Positions 42,505-49,530 of a DNA stretch of 49,530 nt are shown here, piece by piece. The DNA comes from an uncultured Chryseobacterium sp. (GTDB lineage: Bacteria; Bacteroidota; Bacteroidia; Flavobacteriales; Weeksellaceae). Location: assembly GCA_913777465.1 (NCBI GenBank), contig CAJYRQ010000073.1:1-49530 (forward strand). The letters run 5' to 3'. The first letter of the stretch is position 1. Every line of letters starts with the position of its first letter. The translations under genes were made by a program, and so were the position numbers. The notes under the pieces were generated by a model. That model was not told where the DNA came from. It searched no databases and saw nothing but the letters and a program-made list of their open reading frames with translations.

Positions 42505-43260
42505 CTAAACATTTTTCGTGGAAGCCAGAATTTCGATATTTTTCCTGACATCGTTGCTCTCGCATTTCTTTAATTCTCTTAATAAGACGGGAGTAAGGAT
42601 GTTGGGATTTATAATCTGTGAAGCAACTTTCGCGGCAGCATAATCCACAATTCCGATCACGGATTCTTTCAGAAGGTTAGGGGTGTTGGAAGTCATCACG
42701 GCGGTTGCCCATGAAGTTTCCCTTGCTTTGGAAATGGCAAAATCCAGTACCGTGTTGTCTCTTCCATTGGAGATTTTGTCAATCAGTTCTACCGGATAGC
42801 AGATTTGGTTAAGGGAATCCTGTACTTTCTGATTAATGGAGGCAATAACGTTATTGATGTTTTCAAAGTCTTTTTTCAGGGGAGCGATCTTCCGGTTGGG
42901 CATGATGGAGGCAGCAGAGATCCCCAGATCAAGATTGATGTGGGCATTCATCCCCAGAAAAATATGCTGAAGGATCAGCAGGTTTTTATTTTTAGCCGCT
43001 TCAAAGGCAATGTACCAGGAATTGGTGCACCGCTGCCCTTTTGAATAGGCATCCCAGGCTTCGAGGTATCGGGTGGCAAAGGCGATGTCCAGCAGAGTCA
43101 TCCTCGGGTTATCTTCAAACTTTTTCTGCTGAATTCCTTTAAGGACCTGAGCGGTCATAATCCGGTAAGTGCAGGCAAAATAACCGGCCGGGCTTTGGTT
43201 TTCTTTAGCCCAGATAATAATCCCGTCTAATTTTTTAAGAACTTCTTCAATGGTTTTCAT
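42505..43260 (-). CDS. DUF5995-like protein
   Basis: This 251-residue, predominantly helical protein has no signal peptide. I recall the layout as the DUF5995 family of unknown function. Distinct segments are GYFACTYRIMTAQVLKGI, RYLEAWDAYSKGQ, and LQHIFLGMNAHINLDLGISAA (about 96-116), where the His and Asp residues in HIFLGMNAHINLDLG could bind a metal. It is separated from the bacteriocin-like gene upstream by the IS element and by a terminator. Confidence 0.75.
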   Translation of the reverse strand: MKTIEEVLKKLDGIIIWAKENQSPAGYFACTYRIMTAQVLKGIQQKKFEDNPRMTLLDIAFATRYLEAWDAYSKGQRCTNSWYIAFEAAKNKNLLILQHIFLGMNAHINLDLGISAASIMPNRKIAPLKKDFENINNVIASINQKVQDSLNQICYPVELIDKISNGRDNTVLDFAISKARETSWATAVMTSNTPNLLKESVIGIVDYAAAKVASQIINPNILTPVLLRELKKCESNDVRKNIEILASTKNV

Positions 43261-43328
43261 GGTGGTTTTTGTTTGGATAAATATAAGAAAAGCTTTTGTG
43301 AATGTTTAGGTGAATTTAGAAATTAAAA

Positions 43329-43352
43329 AAAGTGAGCCGGCAGACTCACTTT
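43329..43352 (-). terminator. Orphaned terminator of the bacteriocin-like gene
   Basis: AAAGTGAG and CTCACTTT (8 bp) with an 8-nt loop. On the minus strand it is followed by seven T. Without the IS it would lie 11 nt downstream of the stop codon of the peptide gene now ending at 44248. Confidence 0.8.
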
Positions 43353-43365
43353 ATTTTTTGATTAA

Positions 43366-44248
43366 GAGCTTGTTTAAAAAAGAAATTTAGAAATAAATTG
43401 TAAAATAAGCCAGTCAGTTGGAACTTTGTATTTCACCACAAAATCAGAGTTCATGACAAAGAAATATCTTCGCCTGACTGACCGGCAGTGGCAAGTTATG
43501 GAAAAATTTTTACCTGTTAAAACAAAAGGCCATTATGCTTTACGTGATTTGATTGATGCTATATTTTGGATTCTCCGTACAGGTTCCCAATGGCGTAATC
43601 TTCCTGAAAATTTCCCGAAATGGGAAAGTATTTATTATCATTTCCGTAAATGGGGTAAAGATAGTACTTTGGCCAGATTAAACGCGATGCTTAATAAAAT
43701 GGAAAGAAAGCGTCAGGGAAAACAACAGACTCCGAGCCTTCTTTCCATTGACAGCCAGAGTATTAAGTCGGGGCCCTTAACCAAGCTGGAAAAAGGGGTT
43801 GACGGTAACAAGAAAATTAATGGAAGGAAACGTCATGTGATCACCGATACCTTAGGGCTGATCTGGGGTGTAAAGGCAGGTCCGGCCCATCAGTCAGACG
43901 GACACATAGCAAAGGATGTTGTTGAACCTCTGCTGGGCTATCTTCACCGGATAAAAAAAATCCTGGGTGACCAAGCCTATAAAAAAGGATTTATTGATTG
44001 GGTTAAAGAGCATGTCATAGGACTGGAAGTTGAGATCTCTTCTGCTCCCCCATCAGAAAAAGGATTCGTTCCTTTAAAGTGGAGATGGGTTACGGAAAGG
44101 ACTTTTGGGACTTTCAATTTCTTCAGACGGCTGGATAAAGACTATGAAAAGACACCTGAAAGTCAGGAATATTGGATATTATGGCAGAATTGTCAAATTA
44201 TCCTCAATAAAATCGGATAAATAATACAAATCTTTTTTAAACATACTC
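43366..44248 (+). mobile_element. IS5-family insertion sequence, 883 bp
   Basis: The ends are visible. The left end GAGCTTGTTTAAAAAAGA (43366-43383) and the inverse of the right end, GAGTATGTTTAAAAAAGA (44231-44248), match at 16 of 18 positions. A 3-bp target duplication TAA flanks both ends (43363-43365 and 44249-44251), as in IS5-family groups that target TNA. One intact DDE transposase gene fills the element. Nothing suggests decay, so it looks recent and probably functional. Confidence 0.9.
43453..44220 (+). CDS. IS5-family DDE transposase
   Basis: This 255-residue transposase has the N-terminal helical domain of IS4/IS5 proteins (LTDRQWQVMEKFLPVKTKGH, then AIFWILRTGSQWRNLPENF). The catalytic domain has LLSIDSQSIKSGP (first Asp, about residue 99), a KRHVITDTLGL segment, LGDQAYKKGF (second Asp, about 175), and the terminal Glu in WRWVTERTFGTFNFFRRLDKDYE. 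The ATG at 43453 is preferred over an in-frame TTG at 43426. The frame is unbroken from the left to the right repeat. Confidence 0.93.
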   Translation: MTKKYLRLTDRQWQVMEKFLPVKTKGHYALRDLIDAIFWILRTGSQWRNLPENFPKWESIYYHFRKWGKDSTLARLNAMLNKMERKRQGKQQTPSLLSIDSQSIKSGPLTKLEKGVDGNKKINGRKRHVITDTLGLIWGVKAGPAHQSDGHIAKDVVEPLLGYLHRIKKILGDQAYKKGFIDWVKEHVIGLEVEISSAPPSEKGFVPLKWRWVTERTFGTFNFFRRLDKDYEKTPESQEYWILWQNCQIILNKIG

Positions 44249-44493
44249 TAAGGCTGTATTAAAGCAGGAGCTCCGATTTCCGTCGACGGGCAGACTCCTG
44301 TATTCATTATACATGTTCCTCCCATGCAGGTATAATTTGTCATTGAGGAAGTTCCGTCAGAGCACATGATTAATGCCTCTCCATAATGGGCACACTCACT
44401 GTTGGAATAGCATTCTAAGGCAGGATACAGTGTCCCGCCAAAAACATTTTTAAGATCTTCTCTTGAAAGTTTAATTGCGCTTGAATTTTTCAT
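44248..44493 (-). CDS. Bacteriocin-like six-Cys peptide with Gly-Gly leader, stop codon remade by the IS
   Basis: This 81-residue precursor begins with a leader, MKNSSAIKLSREDLKNVFGG, ending in the double glycine recognised by C39-type bacteriocin export peptidases. The core (residues 21-81) has six cysteines at 28, 34, 44, 56, 61 and 68 and is rich in Ser, Thr, Gly and Met. I recall this leader type as 'bacteriocin-like protein' genes of Chryseobacterium. The IS element ends in its stop: the last IS base plus TA now reads TAG, while the sequence without the IS would read TAA, so the protein is unchanged. Its old terminator lies beyond the IS. Activity and any modification are unknown. Confidence 0.78.
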   Translation of the reverse strand: MKNSSAIKLSREDLKNVFGGTLYPALECYSNSECAHYGEALIMCSDGTSSMTNYTCMGGTCIMNTGVCPSTEIGAPALIQP

Positions 44494-44765
44494 GGAAATA
44501 CATTTTATGATTTGGTTTATTGTTCAACATTCTTGTAATGTGGTGTTTAAACAGATGTCTAAGATAGTAAAATAATCATAAAGTGAACTTCCTGTTTACT
44601 ATTTTGCTTTTGTTGTTTTTTCTGCAGCTTTACCCACAGATTGTTTATAACCTGGTAGTACTTTTGTATTAAAATAATATGTATATTTAAATCTCCATTA
44701 ATGGAATTGAATAGAGGTGTCCGAAAATCTTAGAGAGTAGGAAAAACAAAACCAAACTAACCATT
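44494..44765. other. Divergent control region between the two peptide genes
   Basis: AT-rich and without a gene. A plus-strand -7 box lies at 44659-44666 and a weaker one, TATATTTA, at 44682-44689. No good minus-strand box is seen; the closest is TATCTTAG (44561-44568). No palindrome stands out. Confidence 0.5.
44659..44666 (+). promoter_or_regulatory. Promoter -7 box of the second peptide gene
   Basis: TACTTTTG is an exact TAnnTTTG box. Its -33 TTG (44641) is only 15 nt upstream of the box. The leader would be about 94 nt, long for this window. Confidence 0.5.
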
Positions 44766-44939
44766 ATGAAAAATTTAAAAACATTAAACAGGAAAGCCCT
44801 GAAAGAAATTGCAGGCGGCGCTTATGAAAACTGTGAAGTTCCTTTAGAGTACGGAGTTTGTAACCCTGGTTATACCTTCTGCAGCAATCCTTATTGTTGT
44901 GTGCTTGCCCGTAAACCGTATATCTGTATTGATTACTAA
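44766..44939 (+). CDS. Bacteriocin-like six-Cys peptide with Gly-Gly leader (57 residues)
   Basis: This gene is easily missed because it encodes only 57 residues. The leader MKNLKTLNRKALKEIAGG is of the same kind as in the neighbouring divergent gene (Lys-rich start, Leu spacing, double Gly at 17-18). The core of 39 residues starts AYENC and carries six cysteines at 23, 32, 39, 44, 45 and 54, with several Tyr and Pro. The core sequence itself is unrelated to the neighbour apart from the cysteine count. It has its own promoter and a strong terminator. No C39 transporter, immunity or maturation gene is visible nearby. A disulfide-rich exported peptide is the simplest reading. Confidence 0.75.
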   Translation: MKNLKTLNRKALKEIAGGAYENCEVPLEYGVCNPGYTFCSNPYCCVLARKPYICIDY

Positions 44940-44946
44940 AAAAGAT

Positions 44947-44978
44947 ACAGGCTGTCCCGAATTCTGACAGCCTGTTTT
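44947..44978. terminator. Bidirectional terminator after the second peptide gene
   Basis: ACAGGCTGTC and GACAGCCTGT form a perfect 10-bp stem with a 9-nt loop, ending in TTTT. On the minus strand it is followed by a T-rich run and so also serves the convergent lipoprotein gene. Confidence 0.9.
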
Positions 44979-45714
44979 ATTTCCGGTAATAAATTAATTC
45001 CATGTTATTATCTCTAATTTGTAATTTTCCGCTTCTTGGATTTTGAAAGTAGAGTATAATATTGTTATCTGCCTTCTTTACAATAATCGGTTCATTATAA
45101 AACAGTTTTTCGGGAAGTTCAGCGATTGTTTTAAACTTATGGTTTTCCAGTGCAGATACGGTTGTTTTCGAGCCGTCATTGTTTGAAAGAACAGAATATA
45201 GTTTCTGATGATAAACAAAACTTGCTGCGATGATCACACCTGAAGAATCAACTAATTTTTTTGTTCCCTGATGGGTCTGTGCTTCGTATTTTCTTGTGAT
45301 TACGCCCGGATAATTAGCCGGAATTTTATTGGTTAATTCCATTAATTCCGGATCTGAAATCTCCAAAATATCGGAGCTTCCAAACATATGATCCAGTGCA
45401 TTCGAAACATAATACTTTCCGTTTATTTTGTTCACGGAAACCGGACAGGTGGCTATGGCATAATGAATAATTCCGTTTTGCCTGTTCTTGAAATAAATCG
45501 TACCGCCCCATTCTCCCGAACAGCTTTTCCAGACTTCATATTTTTCATCTGTATACAGCAATCCATAGTACGTAGCGGCATCTTTGAATTTTAACTGTTT
45601 TAATTCATCAACAATATTTTTCTTAACAAAACGCGTTTTAATTTCAAATACAGAATGCTCTTTTTTACATCCGCTCAAGATAAACAGGAATGCAAGAAGA
45701 GGAATGCTTTTCAT
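44977..45714 (-). CDS. Hypothetical lipoprotein, 245 residues
   Basis: I do not recognise a family. The lipoprotein signal ends in ILSGC. The domain is beta-rich with some aromatic residues (VWKSCSGEWGGTIYFKNRQ, IHYAIATCPVSVNK, YYVSNALDHMFGS); the two Cys, in KSCSG and ATCPV, could pair. Many repeated 'YSVLSNNDG', 'IVKKADNNIILYF' like strands suggest a sandwich or propeller fragment. It ends at the bidirectional terminator it shares with the second peptide gene. An immunity function for the peptides is conceivable by position but nothing in the sequence shows it. Confidence 0.7.
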   Translation of the reverse strand: MKSIPLLAFLFILSGCKKEHSVFEIKTRFVKKNIVDELKQLKFKDAATYYGLLYTDEKYEVWKSCSGEWGGTIYFKNRQNGIIHYAIATCPVSVNKINGKYYVSNALDHMFGSSDILEISDPELMELTNKIPANYPGVITRKYEAQTHQGTKKLVDSSGVIIAASFVYHQKLYSVLSNNDGSKTTVSALENHKFKTIAELPEKLFYNEPIIVKKADNNIILYFQNPRSGKLQIRDNNMELIYYRK

Positions 45715-45752
45715 TCGGATTAAAGTTAAAGATGGTTATTATGAAAACAAAA

Positions 45753-45878
45753 TTATTTACTGCTATGATTGCTTACGCCTGAACTTCCCGGTTTTCCCGG
45801 AACGCCGTCTTTTCCTCTTACGACGACACACGAGGTCAGCAGGCTGCCGGCAATAAACATACAAATTATTTTTCTCAT
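45753..45878 (-). CDS. Tiny collagen-like lipoprotein coupled to pncB
   Basis: This 41-residue gene is easily missed. It starts inside the pncB stop (ATGA overlap), so it is translated together with pncB. A lipoprotein signal ends in LLTSC, followed by VVVRGKDGVPGKPGSSG and a short Ser/His tail. The Gly-x-y pattern (GKDGVPGKPG) is collagen-like, though far too short for a triple helix of normal stability. The function is unknown. Confidence 0.65.
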   Translation of the reverse strand: MRKIICMFIAGSLLTSCVVVRGKDGVPGKPGSSGVSNHSSK

Positions 45879-47053
45879 TCTTTAATTCTTAAAAACTCTT
45901 TCGCCAGTTCAATCATCTTCGGATCGCCGGTGTATTTTCCATGCTCGTCGGAAAGCTTTACGGTAGGGATGAGTTCTTTGTTCGGAGCCTGAACACCAAT
46001 CAGCTTCATTACGATATTCATTGGTTTTAAGCCGACATCATTGGTAAGGTTGGTTCCGATACCGAAAGAAATCCCGATTTTTCCGCTGCAATAATTGGTA
46101 ATTTCTTCCACTTTCTCAAGATTGAGGCCATCGGAAAAGATGATGTATTTAAATAAAGGATTGATGCCGTGTTTCTGGTAATGGGCAATGGTCTTGTCTG
46201 CAAATTCCAGTGGATCTCCGCTGTCGTGACGGACACCGTCGAAAAGCTTCGCAAACTTTTTATCGAACTGCTGAAAGAAAACATCAGTAGTATAAGTGTC
46301 TGAAAGGGCGACGCCCAGATCACCGCGGTAAACATCTACCCAATGTTCAAGGGCCAGCTCATTGGCCATTTTGAAACCGTATTCCGCGGCGTGGAACATA
46401 AACCATTCGTGGGCGTGGGTACCAATGGGTTTTACGCCGTACTTCATCGCGAAATGCACATTGGATGTCCCGATAAAGGTAGAATCTTTTTTCTGCATCA
46501 GGGCCTCCATCACCAGGTTCTGGACTTTGTGGGAGTGTCTTCTTCTGGTCCCGAATTCCGCGAAGTTTACGCCAAGCTTTGCAAGGGCATCTGCTTTTTC
46601 AAGGGTTTTGCTCATGACCACTTCATTGGAATCTCTTTCCATGTGGTTCATTTCATAATGCAGTTCGCTGATGAGGGCCAGCAAAGGAACTTCCCAAAGG
46701 ATGGTCCGGTACCAGAGCCCTTCCACCGTAACGGAAAGGTCACTGCCTTCCTGATTGATCTTTACTTCAGACGGATCGTAATGGTAGCCTTCCAGAAAAT
46801 CCAGGTAAGGAAGATCAATATAAGGGCAGGTCCTGGCCATGAACTTCTTTTCCTCTTTTGTCAGTTTAAGCTCTGCCATTTTATTCACGGCTTCCCGCAA
46901 GGCGGCATCGAAACCTTCGGGGAACTGGTGCTTTCCTCTGTTGATGAATTCATATTTTACAACAGAGCCGGGAAATAATTTCACCACGGCATTCTGCATG
47001 GTTATTTTATAGAAATCGTTATCCAGAATAGAGTTCAAACGTACGTTGTGCAT
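45875..47053 (-). CDS. pncB: Nicotinate phosphoribosyltransferase
   Basis: PncB converts nicotinate and phosphoribosyl pyrophosphate to nicotinate mononucleotide in NAD salvage, coupled to ATP hydrolysis. The 392-residue protein has the family N-terminus (LDNDFYKITMQNAV), EFGTRRRHS (about 166-174), the phosphorylatable His motif GTHAHEW (211-217), and FDGVRHDSGDP (PRPP and metal site, about 266). The ATG at 47053 is chosen because the -7 box at 47072 excludes the in-frame start at 47074. The tiny lipoprotein gene overlaps its stop. Confidence 0.95.
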   Translation of the reverse strand: MHNVRLNSILDNDFYKITMQNAVVKLFPGSVVKYEFINRGKHQFPEGFDAALREAVNKMAELKLTKEEKKFMARTCPYIDLPYLDFLEGYHYDPSEVKINQEGSDLSVTVEGLWYRTILWEVPLLALISELHYEMNHMERDSNEVVMSKTLEKADALAKLGVNFAEFGTRRRHSHKVQNLVMEALMQKKDSTFIGTSNVHFAMKYGVKPIGTHAHEWFMFHAAEYGFKMANELALEHWVDVYRGDLGVALSDTYTTDVFFQQFDKKFAKLFDGVRHDSGDPLEFADKTIAHYQKHGINPLFKYIIFSDGLNLEKVEEITNYCSGKIGISFGIGTNLTNDVGLKPMNIVMKLIGVQAPNKELIPTVKLSDEHGKYTGDPKMIELAKEFLRIKE

Positions 47054-47071
47054 AATTGTGTAATTTATACG

Positions 47072-47079
47072 CAAATTTA
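47072..47079 (-). promoter_or_regulatory. Promoter -7 box of pncB
   Basis: On the minus strand it reads TAAATTTG, an exact match. Transcription near 47066 gives a leader of about 13 nt to the ATG at 47053. Confidence 0.65.
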
Positions 47080-47091
47080 GTAATTAAAAAT

Positions 47092-47118
47092 AAAATCACC
47101 TAAATGTAAGGTGATTTT
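47092..47118. terminator. Terminator of dps
   Basis: AAAATCACC and GGTGATTTT (9 bp) with a 9-nt loop, T-rich on both strands. It lies after the dps stop and ahead of the pncB promoter. Confidence 0.85.
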
Positions 47119-47145
47119 TTTGATTTTTCGTGATAATATTTTAGG

Positions 47146-47622
47146 TTACTTCCCAAGGTAAGAGTTGTACATCCAGACTTCTTTCTCCTGTTCGGTAATA
47201 TAGTCGCTCATCTGCGAGTTGGTTCCTTCATCTCCGGCTTTGTCGGTAATGTCCAGCAATTCTCTCTGAAGATCGATTACCACTTTAAAAGAATTCAGGA
47301 TGTTTTCCACACTTTTGGTACCGTCGCTCACCTCCTGGCTTTCCTTAATGGTAGCCACTTGCAGGTAATCTGAATAATTGTGTGCCGGGGTAGCACCCAG
47401 CGTAAGAATTCTTTCTGCAATTTCGTCGATTTTCAGGACCAGGCTGTTGTACAATTCTTCAAACTTCGGGTGAAGCGTGAAGAACTGGTCTCCTTTAATA
47501 TTCCAGTGAGAGCCTCTTGTATTTTGGTAGAATACGGAATAATTGGCTAAAAGAACATTTAGTTTTTCTGCGATTTTTGTACAGTCCTCTTCCTGAAGAC
47601 CGATAATATTGGCATTTTTCAT
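47146..47622 (-). CDS. dps: Dps-family DNA protection / mini-ferritin protein
   Basis: Dps proteins form dodecamers that oxidise and store iron and protect DNA under oxidative stress or starvation. The 158-residue length is typical. The inter-subunit ferroxidase site is readable: TRGSHWNIKGDQFFTLHPKFEELY supplies the His (about 36), the Asp and the Glu. The ATG at 47622 is chosen because the family core starts near it and the -7 box at 47653-47660 overlaps the longer in-frame start at 47655. Confidence 0.94.
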   Translation of the reverse strand: MKNANIIGLQEEDCTKIAEKLNVLLANYSVFYQNTRGSHWNIKGDQFFTLHPKFEELYNSLVLKIDEIAERILTLGATPAHNYSDYLQVATIKESQEVSDGTKSVENILNSFKVVIDLQRELLDITDKAGDEGTNSQMSDYITEQEKEVWMYNSYLGK

Positions 47623-47652
47623 ATGAGTAAGCAGTTTATTATTTTCTAAAAG

Positions 47653-47660
47653 CAAAATTA
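47653..47660 (-). promoter_or_regulatory. Promoter -7 box of dps
   Basis: On the minus strand it reads TAATTTTG, an exact match, giving a leader of about 25 nt. Confidence 0.65.
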
Positions 47661-47704
47661 AGTAAATATTGTGCCGAAAAGATGGTTGGGTGATTGATGA
47701 TACT

Positions 47705-47712
47705 TATCTTTG
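47705..47712 (+). promoter_or_regulatory. Promoter -7 box of the polytopic membrane protein gene
   Basis: TATCTTTG is an exact TAnnTTTG box. A -33 TTG lies at 47686 (16-nt spacing). Transcription near 47718 excludes the in-frame start at 47694. Confidence 0.6.
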
Positions 47713-47723
47713 AGATTTTTAGA

Positions 47724-49325
47724 ATGAATGTAAATATGAGATATTCTCCGGGTATGGGTTCGAAAAGTTTTTGGATTTCATTAGTCGTATTCTTTACAGT
47801 TTGTGCCCTCTATTATATGGTCTCAATTACAAAGACCGATGGACATTATGTATATCCTATTGATGATGCTTACATTCATCTGGCAATGGCGAAAAATTTT
47901 GCCCTTCATGAAGTATGGGGTGTTACCCGGTATGAATTTTCTTCCACCTCTTCGTCGCCTATGTTTACGGTATTATTAAGCTTTTTAATTAAAATTTTCG
48001 GAAACAATGACCAGATCCCGTTGTACGTAAATCTGATTTTCGGAGCAGGCACCGTTTATATTCTGAACCTTTATTTCAGCAGCGTATTCAATAAGATTAA
48101 ATCAGTTGTTCTTTCTGTACTTTTTACGTTGTTCATTTCCGTGCTGCATCTTCAGGTTTTATCCGGAATGGAGCATGTGCTGCATGTTTTTTTATTCGCT
48201 TTAAATATTTTCTGTCTTACCCGTCCGGAAAATAAACGGGCTGTATTGGGATTTTACCTTTCTTTAATATTGATGGGTCTGGTCCGTTTTGAAAGCATGT
48301 TTTACTTTGCCGTGCTGGCTTTTATTTTTATGGTGCTTAATAAGTGGAAGAGGGCAGCGCTTATTTTAATGGCCGGTTTTATTCCGATTGCTGTTTTTTG
48401 CTATATCAACTATCGGCATGATGGGTATCTCTTTCCTAATTCGGTGGTGGTAAAAGGGACCAAGCTCGCATTCGACAGCCGCCTTCCGCATCAGCTGAAA
48501 CAGATTTTCCTGGATAATTTTCTTTTCAACATAAGCTTTTATAAAATCGGGTTCTTTCCGGTACTGATCTGCCTGGTTTTAACATTCAGGGATTTTAAGC
48601 GTAAAAAGTTTCAAAATGCCGTTCAGGATCATTTTCTGCTGATCGTTATGTCAATGGTGATGATCTGCCATTCGATGTTTGCAGACCTGAAAGGGCTGTT
48701 CCGGTATGAAGCTTATCTAATGGCAGGTTTTTCTATGGCCATTATTCCCGAAGTGAAAGGCTTTGTCGAAAGTTTCGGATCTTATCTAAAAAAGGAAAAA
48801 GCGCTTTCCGTATTTATTATGATGAATGTGGTCTTATTATTCTATAAATCTTTCATCGCGCATCCGATGTTATCTGAAGGGGGGAAGAATATTTATGAAC
48901 AGCAGATCCAGTCGGCAAAATTCCTGCATGCTTATTATAATGAATCAAAGGTGGTGGCCAATGACATCGGTGCCGTTACTTATTTTACGGATATCCATCT
49001 CCTGGATACTGCGGGACTGGGTTCTATAGAAACCATTCCTTTTAATGAAAATAAAAGAAAGCCCGATCCTGCATTTGAATATTTCCTTACCCGGTACACG
49101 ACCGAGCGTAACTATGATATTGCCGTCATCTATGATGCATGGCTGAAGCCTTACATCCCTAAAAACTGGAAGAAGGCAGCCGTCCTGAAGATAAAAAATC
49201 CCGTTACGGTTGCAAGAGACGAAGTATCCATCTATTCTGTAGACAATACTGCTTTGGCTGAACTGAAAGAGAATATCCGGAAATTTAAATGGAACCGGAA
49301 TGTTCAGGTTACCGTGGTGGATTAA
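47724..49325 (+). CDS. Polytopic membrane protein, GT-C glycosyltransferase-like
   Basis: This 533-residue protein has about ten hydrophobic helices in its first 370 residues and a soluble C-terminal domain. After the first helix comes YPIDDAYIHLAMAKN, a periplasmic-loop Asp-Asp motif like that of GT-C enzymes (mannosyltransferase- or ArnT-like) that use polyprenyl-phosphate sugars. The C-terminal domain (KVVANDIGAVTYFTDIHLLDTAGLGS) resembles that of bacterial GT-C-like proteins as I remember them. The donor and acceptor are unknown. The ATG at 47724 follows the promoter by 12 nt; the ATG at 47736 is nearly as likely. Confidence 0.65.
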   Translation: MNVNMRYSPGMGSKSFWISLVVFFTVCALYYMVSITKTDGHYVYPIDDAYIHLAMAKNFALHEVWGVTRYEFSSTSSSPMFTVLLSFLIKIFGNNDQIPLYVNLIFGAGTVYILNLYFSSVFNKIKSVVLSVLFTLFISVLHLQVLSGMEHVLHVFLFALNIFCLTRPENKRAVLGFYLSLILMGLVRFESMFYFAVLAFIFMVLNKWKRAALILMAGFIPIAVFCYINYRHDGYLFPNSVVVKGTKLAFDSRLPHQLKQIFLDNFLFNISFYKIGFFPVLICLVLTFRDFKRKKFQNAVQDHFLLIVMSMVMICHSMFADLKGLFRYEAYLMAGFSMAIIPEVKGFVESFGSYLKKEKALSVFIMMNVVLLFYKSFIAHPMLSEGGKNIYEQQIQSAKFLHAYYNESKVVANDIGAVTYFTDIHLLDTAGLGSIETIPFNENKRKPDPAFEYFLTRYTTERNYDIAVIYDAWLKPYIPKNWKKAAVLKIKNPVTVARDEVSIYSVDNTALAELKENIRKFKWNRNVQVTVVD

Positions 49326-49381
49326 AGCGTAAGTGGCTGTTAATTAATTTTTAAATAAAAATATTATTTCTCCATAACTGC

Positions 49382-49411
49382 TTGTTAATTAAAAAAATAT
49401 TATTATTTTTG
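49382..49411 (+). promoter_or_regulatory. Promoter of rpsL
   Basis: A -33 TTG (49382-49384), a 19-nt spacer and an exact -7 box TATTTTTG (49404-49411): an ideal Bacteroidota promoter for a strongly expressed ribosomal operon. Confidence 0.85.
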
Positions 49412-49435
49412 CACCCTAAAATAAAAAGCAATTAA

Positions 49436-49530
49436 ATGCCTACTATTCAACAATTAGTAAGAAAAGGAAGAGCCACGCTTGCCAAGAAGAGCAAATCGGC
49501 TGCCCTTGATTCTTGTCCACAAAGACGAGG
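49436..49530 (+). CDS. rpsL: 30S ribosomal protein S12, 3'-truncated by the window edge
   Basis: S12 is the decoding-centre protein of the small ribosomal subunit. The first 31-32 residues are present ([12 protein letters not shown], then [13 protein letters not shown]), matching the family start; the streptomycin-target loop lies beyond the window. The gene usually heads the str operon (rpsL-rpsG-fusA), and the strong promoter upstream fits that. Confidence 0.97.
   Translation, partial: MPTIQQLVRKGRATLAKKSKSAALDSCPQRR

Noticed and set aside
44977-45714. Lipoprotein as dedicated immunity protein for the Cys-rich peptides
   Set aside because: Only position supports it; it faces the peptide gene across a shared terminator, and no immunity-family feature is visible.
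46343-46978. Plus-strand open frame of 211 codons opposite pncB
   Set aside because: pncB is certain from its motifs, and the antisense frame shows no family features or promoter.

Overview
The window reads as chromosomal DNA of a member of the Bacteroidota, family Weeksellaceae, most likely Chryseobacterium or a close relative. This is judged from gene content and signals, not from a database search. The signs are a SusC/SusD pair, a bacillithiol enzyme (BshC), a GYDIA-type GHMP kinase, a PF14121-like porin, an LptD of the Bacteroidota type, very small Cys-rich peptides with a Gly-Gly leader, and many promoters with the Bacteroidota -7 box TAnnTTTG. Those boxes were used to decide several starts (fabD, lptD, pncB, dps, the membrane protein at 47724). 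No CRISPR array, phage or plasmid signature was seen.

Layout. 1-4239: an AT-rich partial gene, then a porin-bshC pair. 4277-9836: a LysM/periplasmic-binding-fold protein, fabD, a GHMP kinase and pckA, closed by a textbook terminator. 10191-15480: aroQ on the minus strand, then a SAM-I (S-box) riboswitch with its own promoter and terminator platform in front of a susC-susD pair, which suggests uptake of a methionine- or sulfur-related compound. 15525-24101: a divalent-metal efflux locus with a small Cys/His-rich protein, a CzcA-type RND pump fused to a TolC-like channel, its CzcB adaptor, a Fur-family regulator and a P1B-2 type Zn/Cd/Pb ATPase. The same operator-like element, TTTGCAAT-N4-TTGCA, sits exactly 30 nt upstream of the -7 box of both the pump and the ATPase. 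24569-26109: a second small locus (Cys-rich membrane protein, YHS-domain lipoprotein, SCO1-like protein) behind its own palindrome.

26282-27019: an exported superoxide dismutase and its terminator. 27298-28275: rpsT and three tRNA-Glu(TTC) genes on the minus strand. 28332-43260: mostly housekeeping and envelope genes, namely an N-acetylmuramoyl-L-alanine amidase, lptD, ridA, a DegP/HtrA protease, trhO with an extra C-terminal domain, 5-formyl-THF cyclo-ligase, a predicted membrane-anchored HTH-like protein with a lipoprotein partner, a small repetitive lipoprotein, a TrmH-type methyltransferase, rmuC, an SGNH hydrolase and a DUF5995-like protein.

43329-44978 is the accessory hot spot. Two divergent genes for short Gly-Gly-leader peptides, each with six cysteines in the core, lie side by side. 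An IS5-family element with terminal inverted repeats and a TAA target duplication has landed exactly in the stop codon of one of them, changing TAA to TAG and cutting the gene off from its terminator. 44977-49530: a lipoprotein, a 41-residue collagen-like lipoprotein translationally coupled to pncB, dps, a polytopic GT-C-like membrane protein, and the first 32 codons of rpsL.

Most promising for follow-up: the six-Cys peptide pair with the IS at the stop codon, the SAM-riboswitch-controlled SusCD uptake system, and the shared metal-efflux operator next to a Fur-like regulator.
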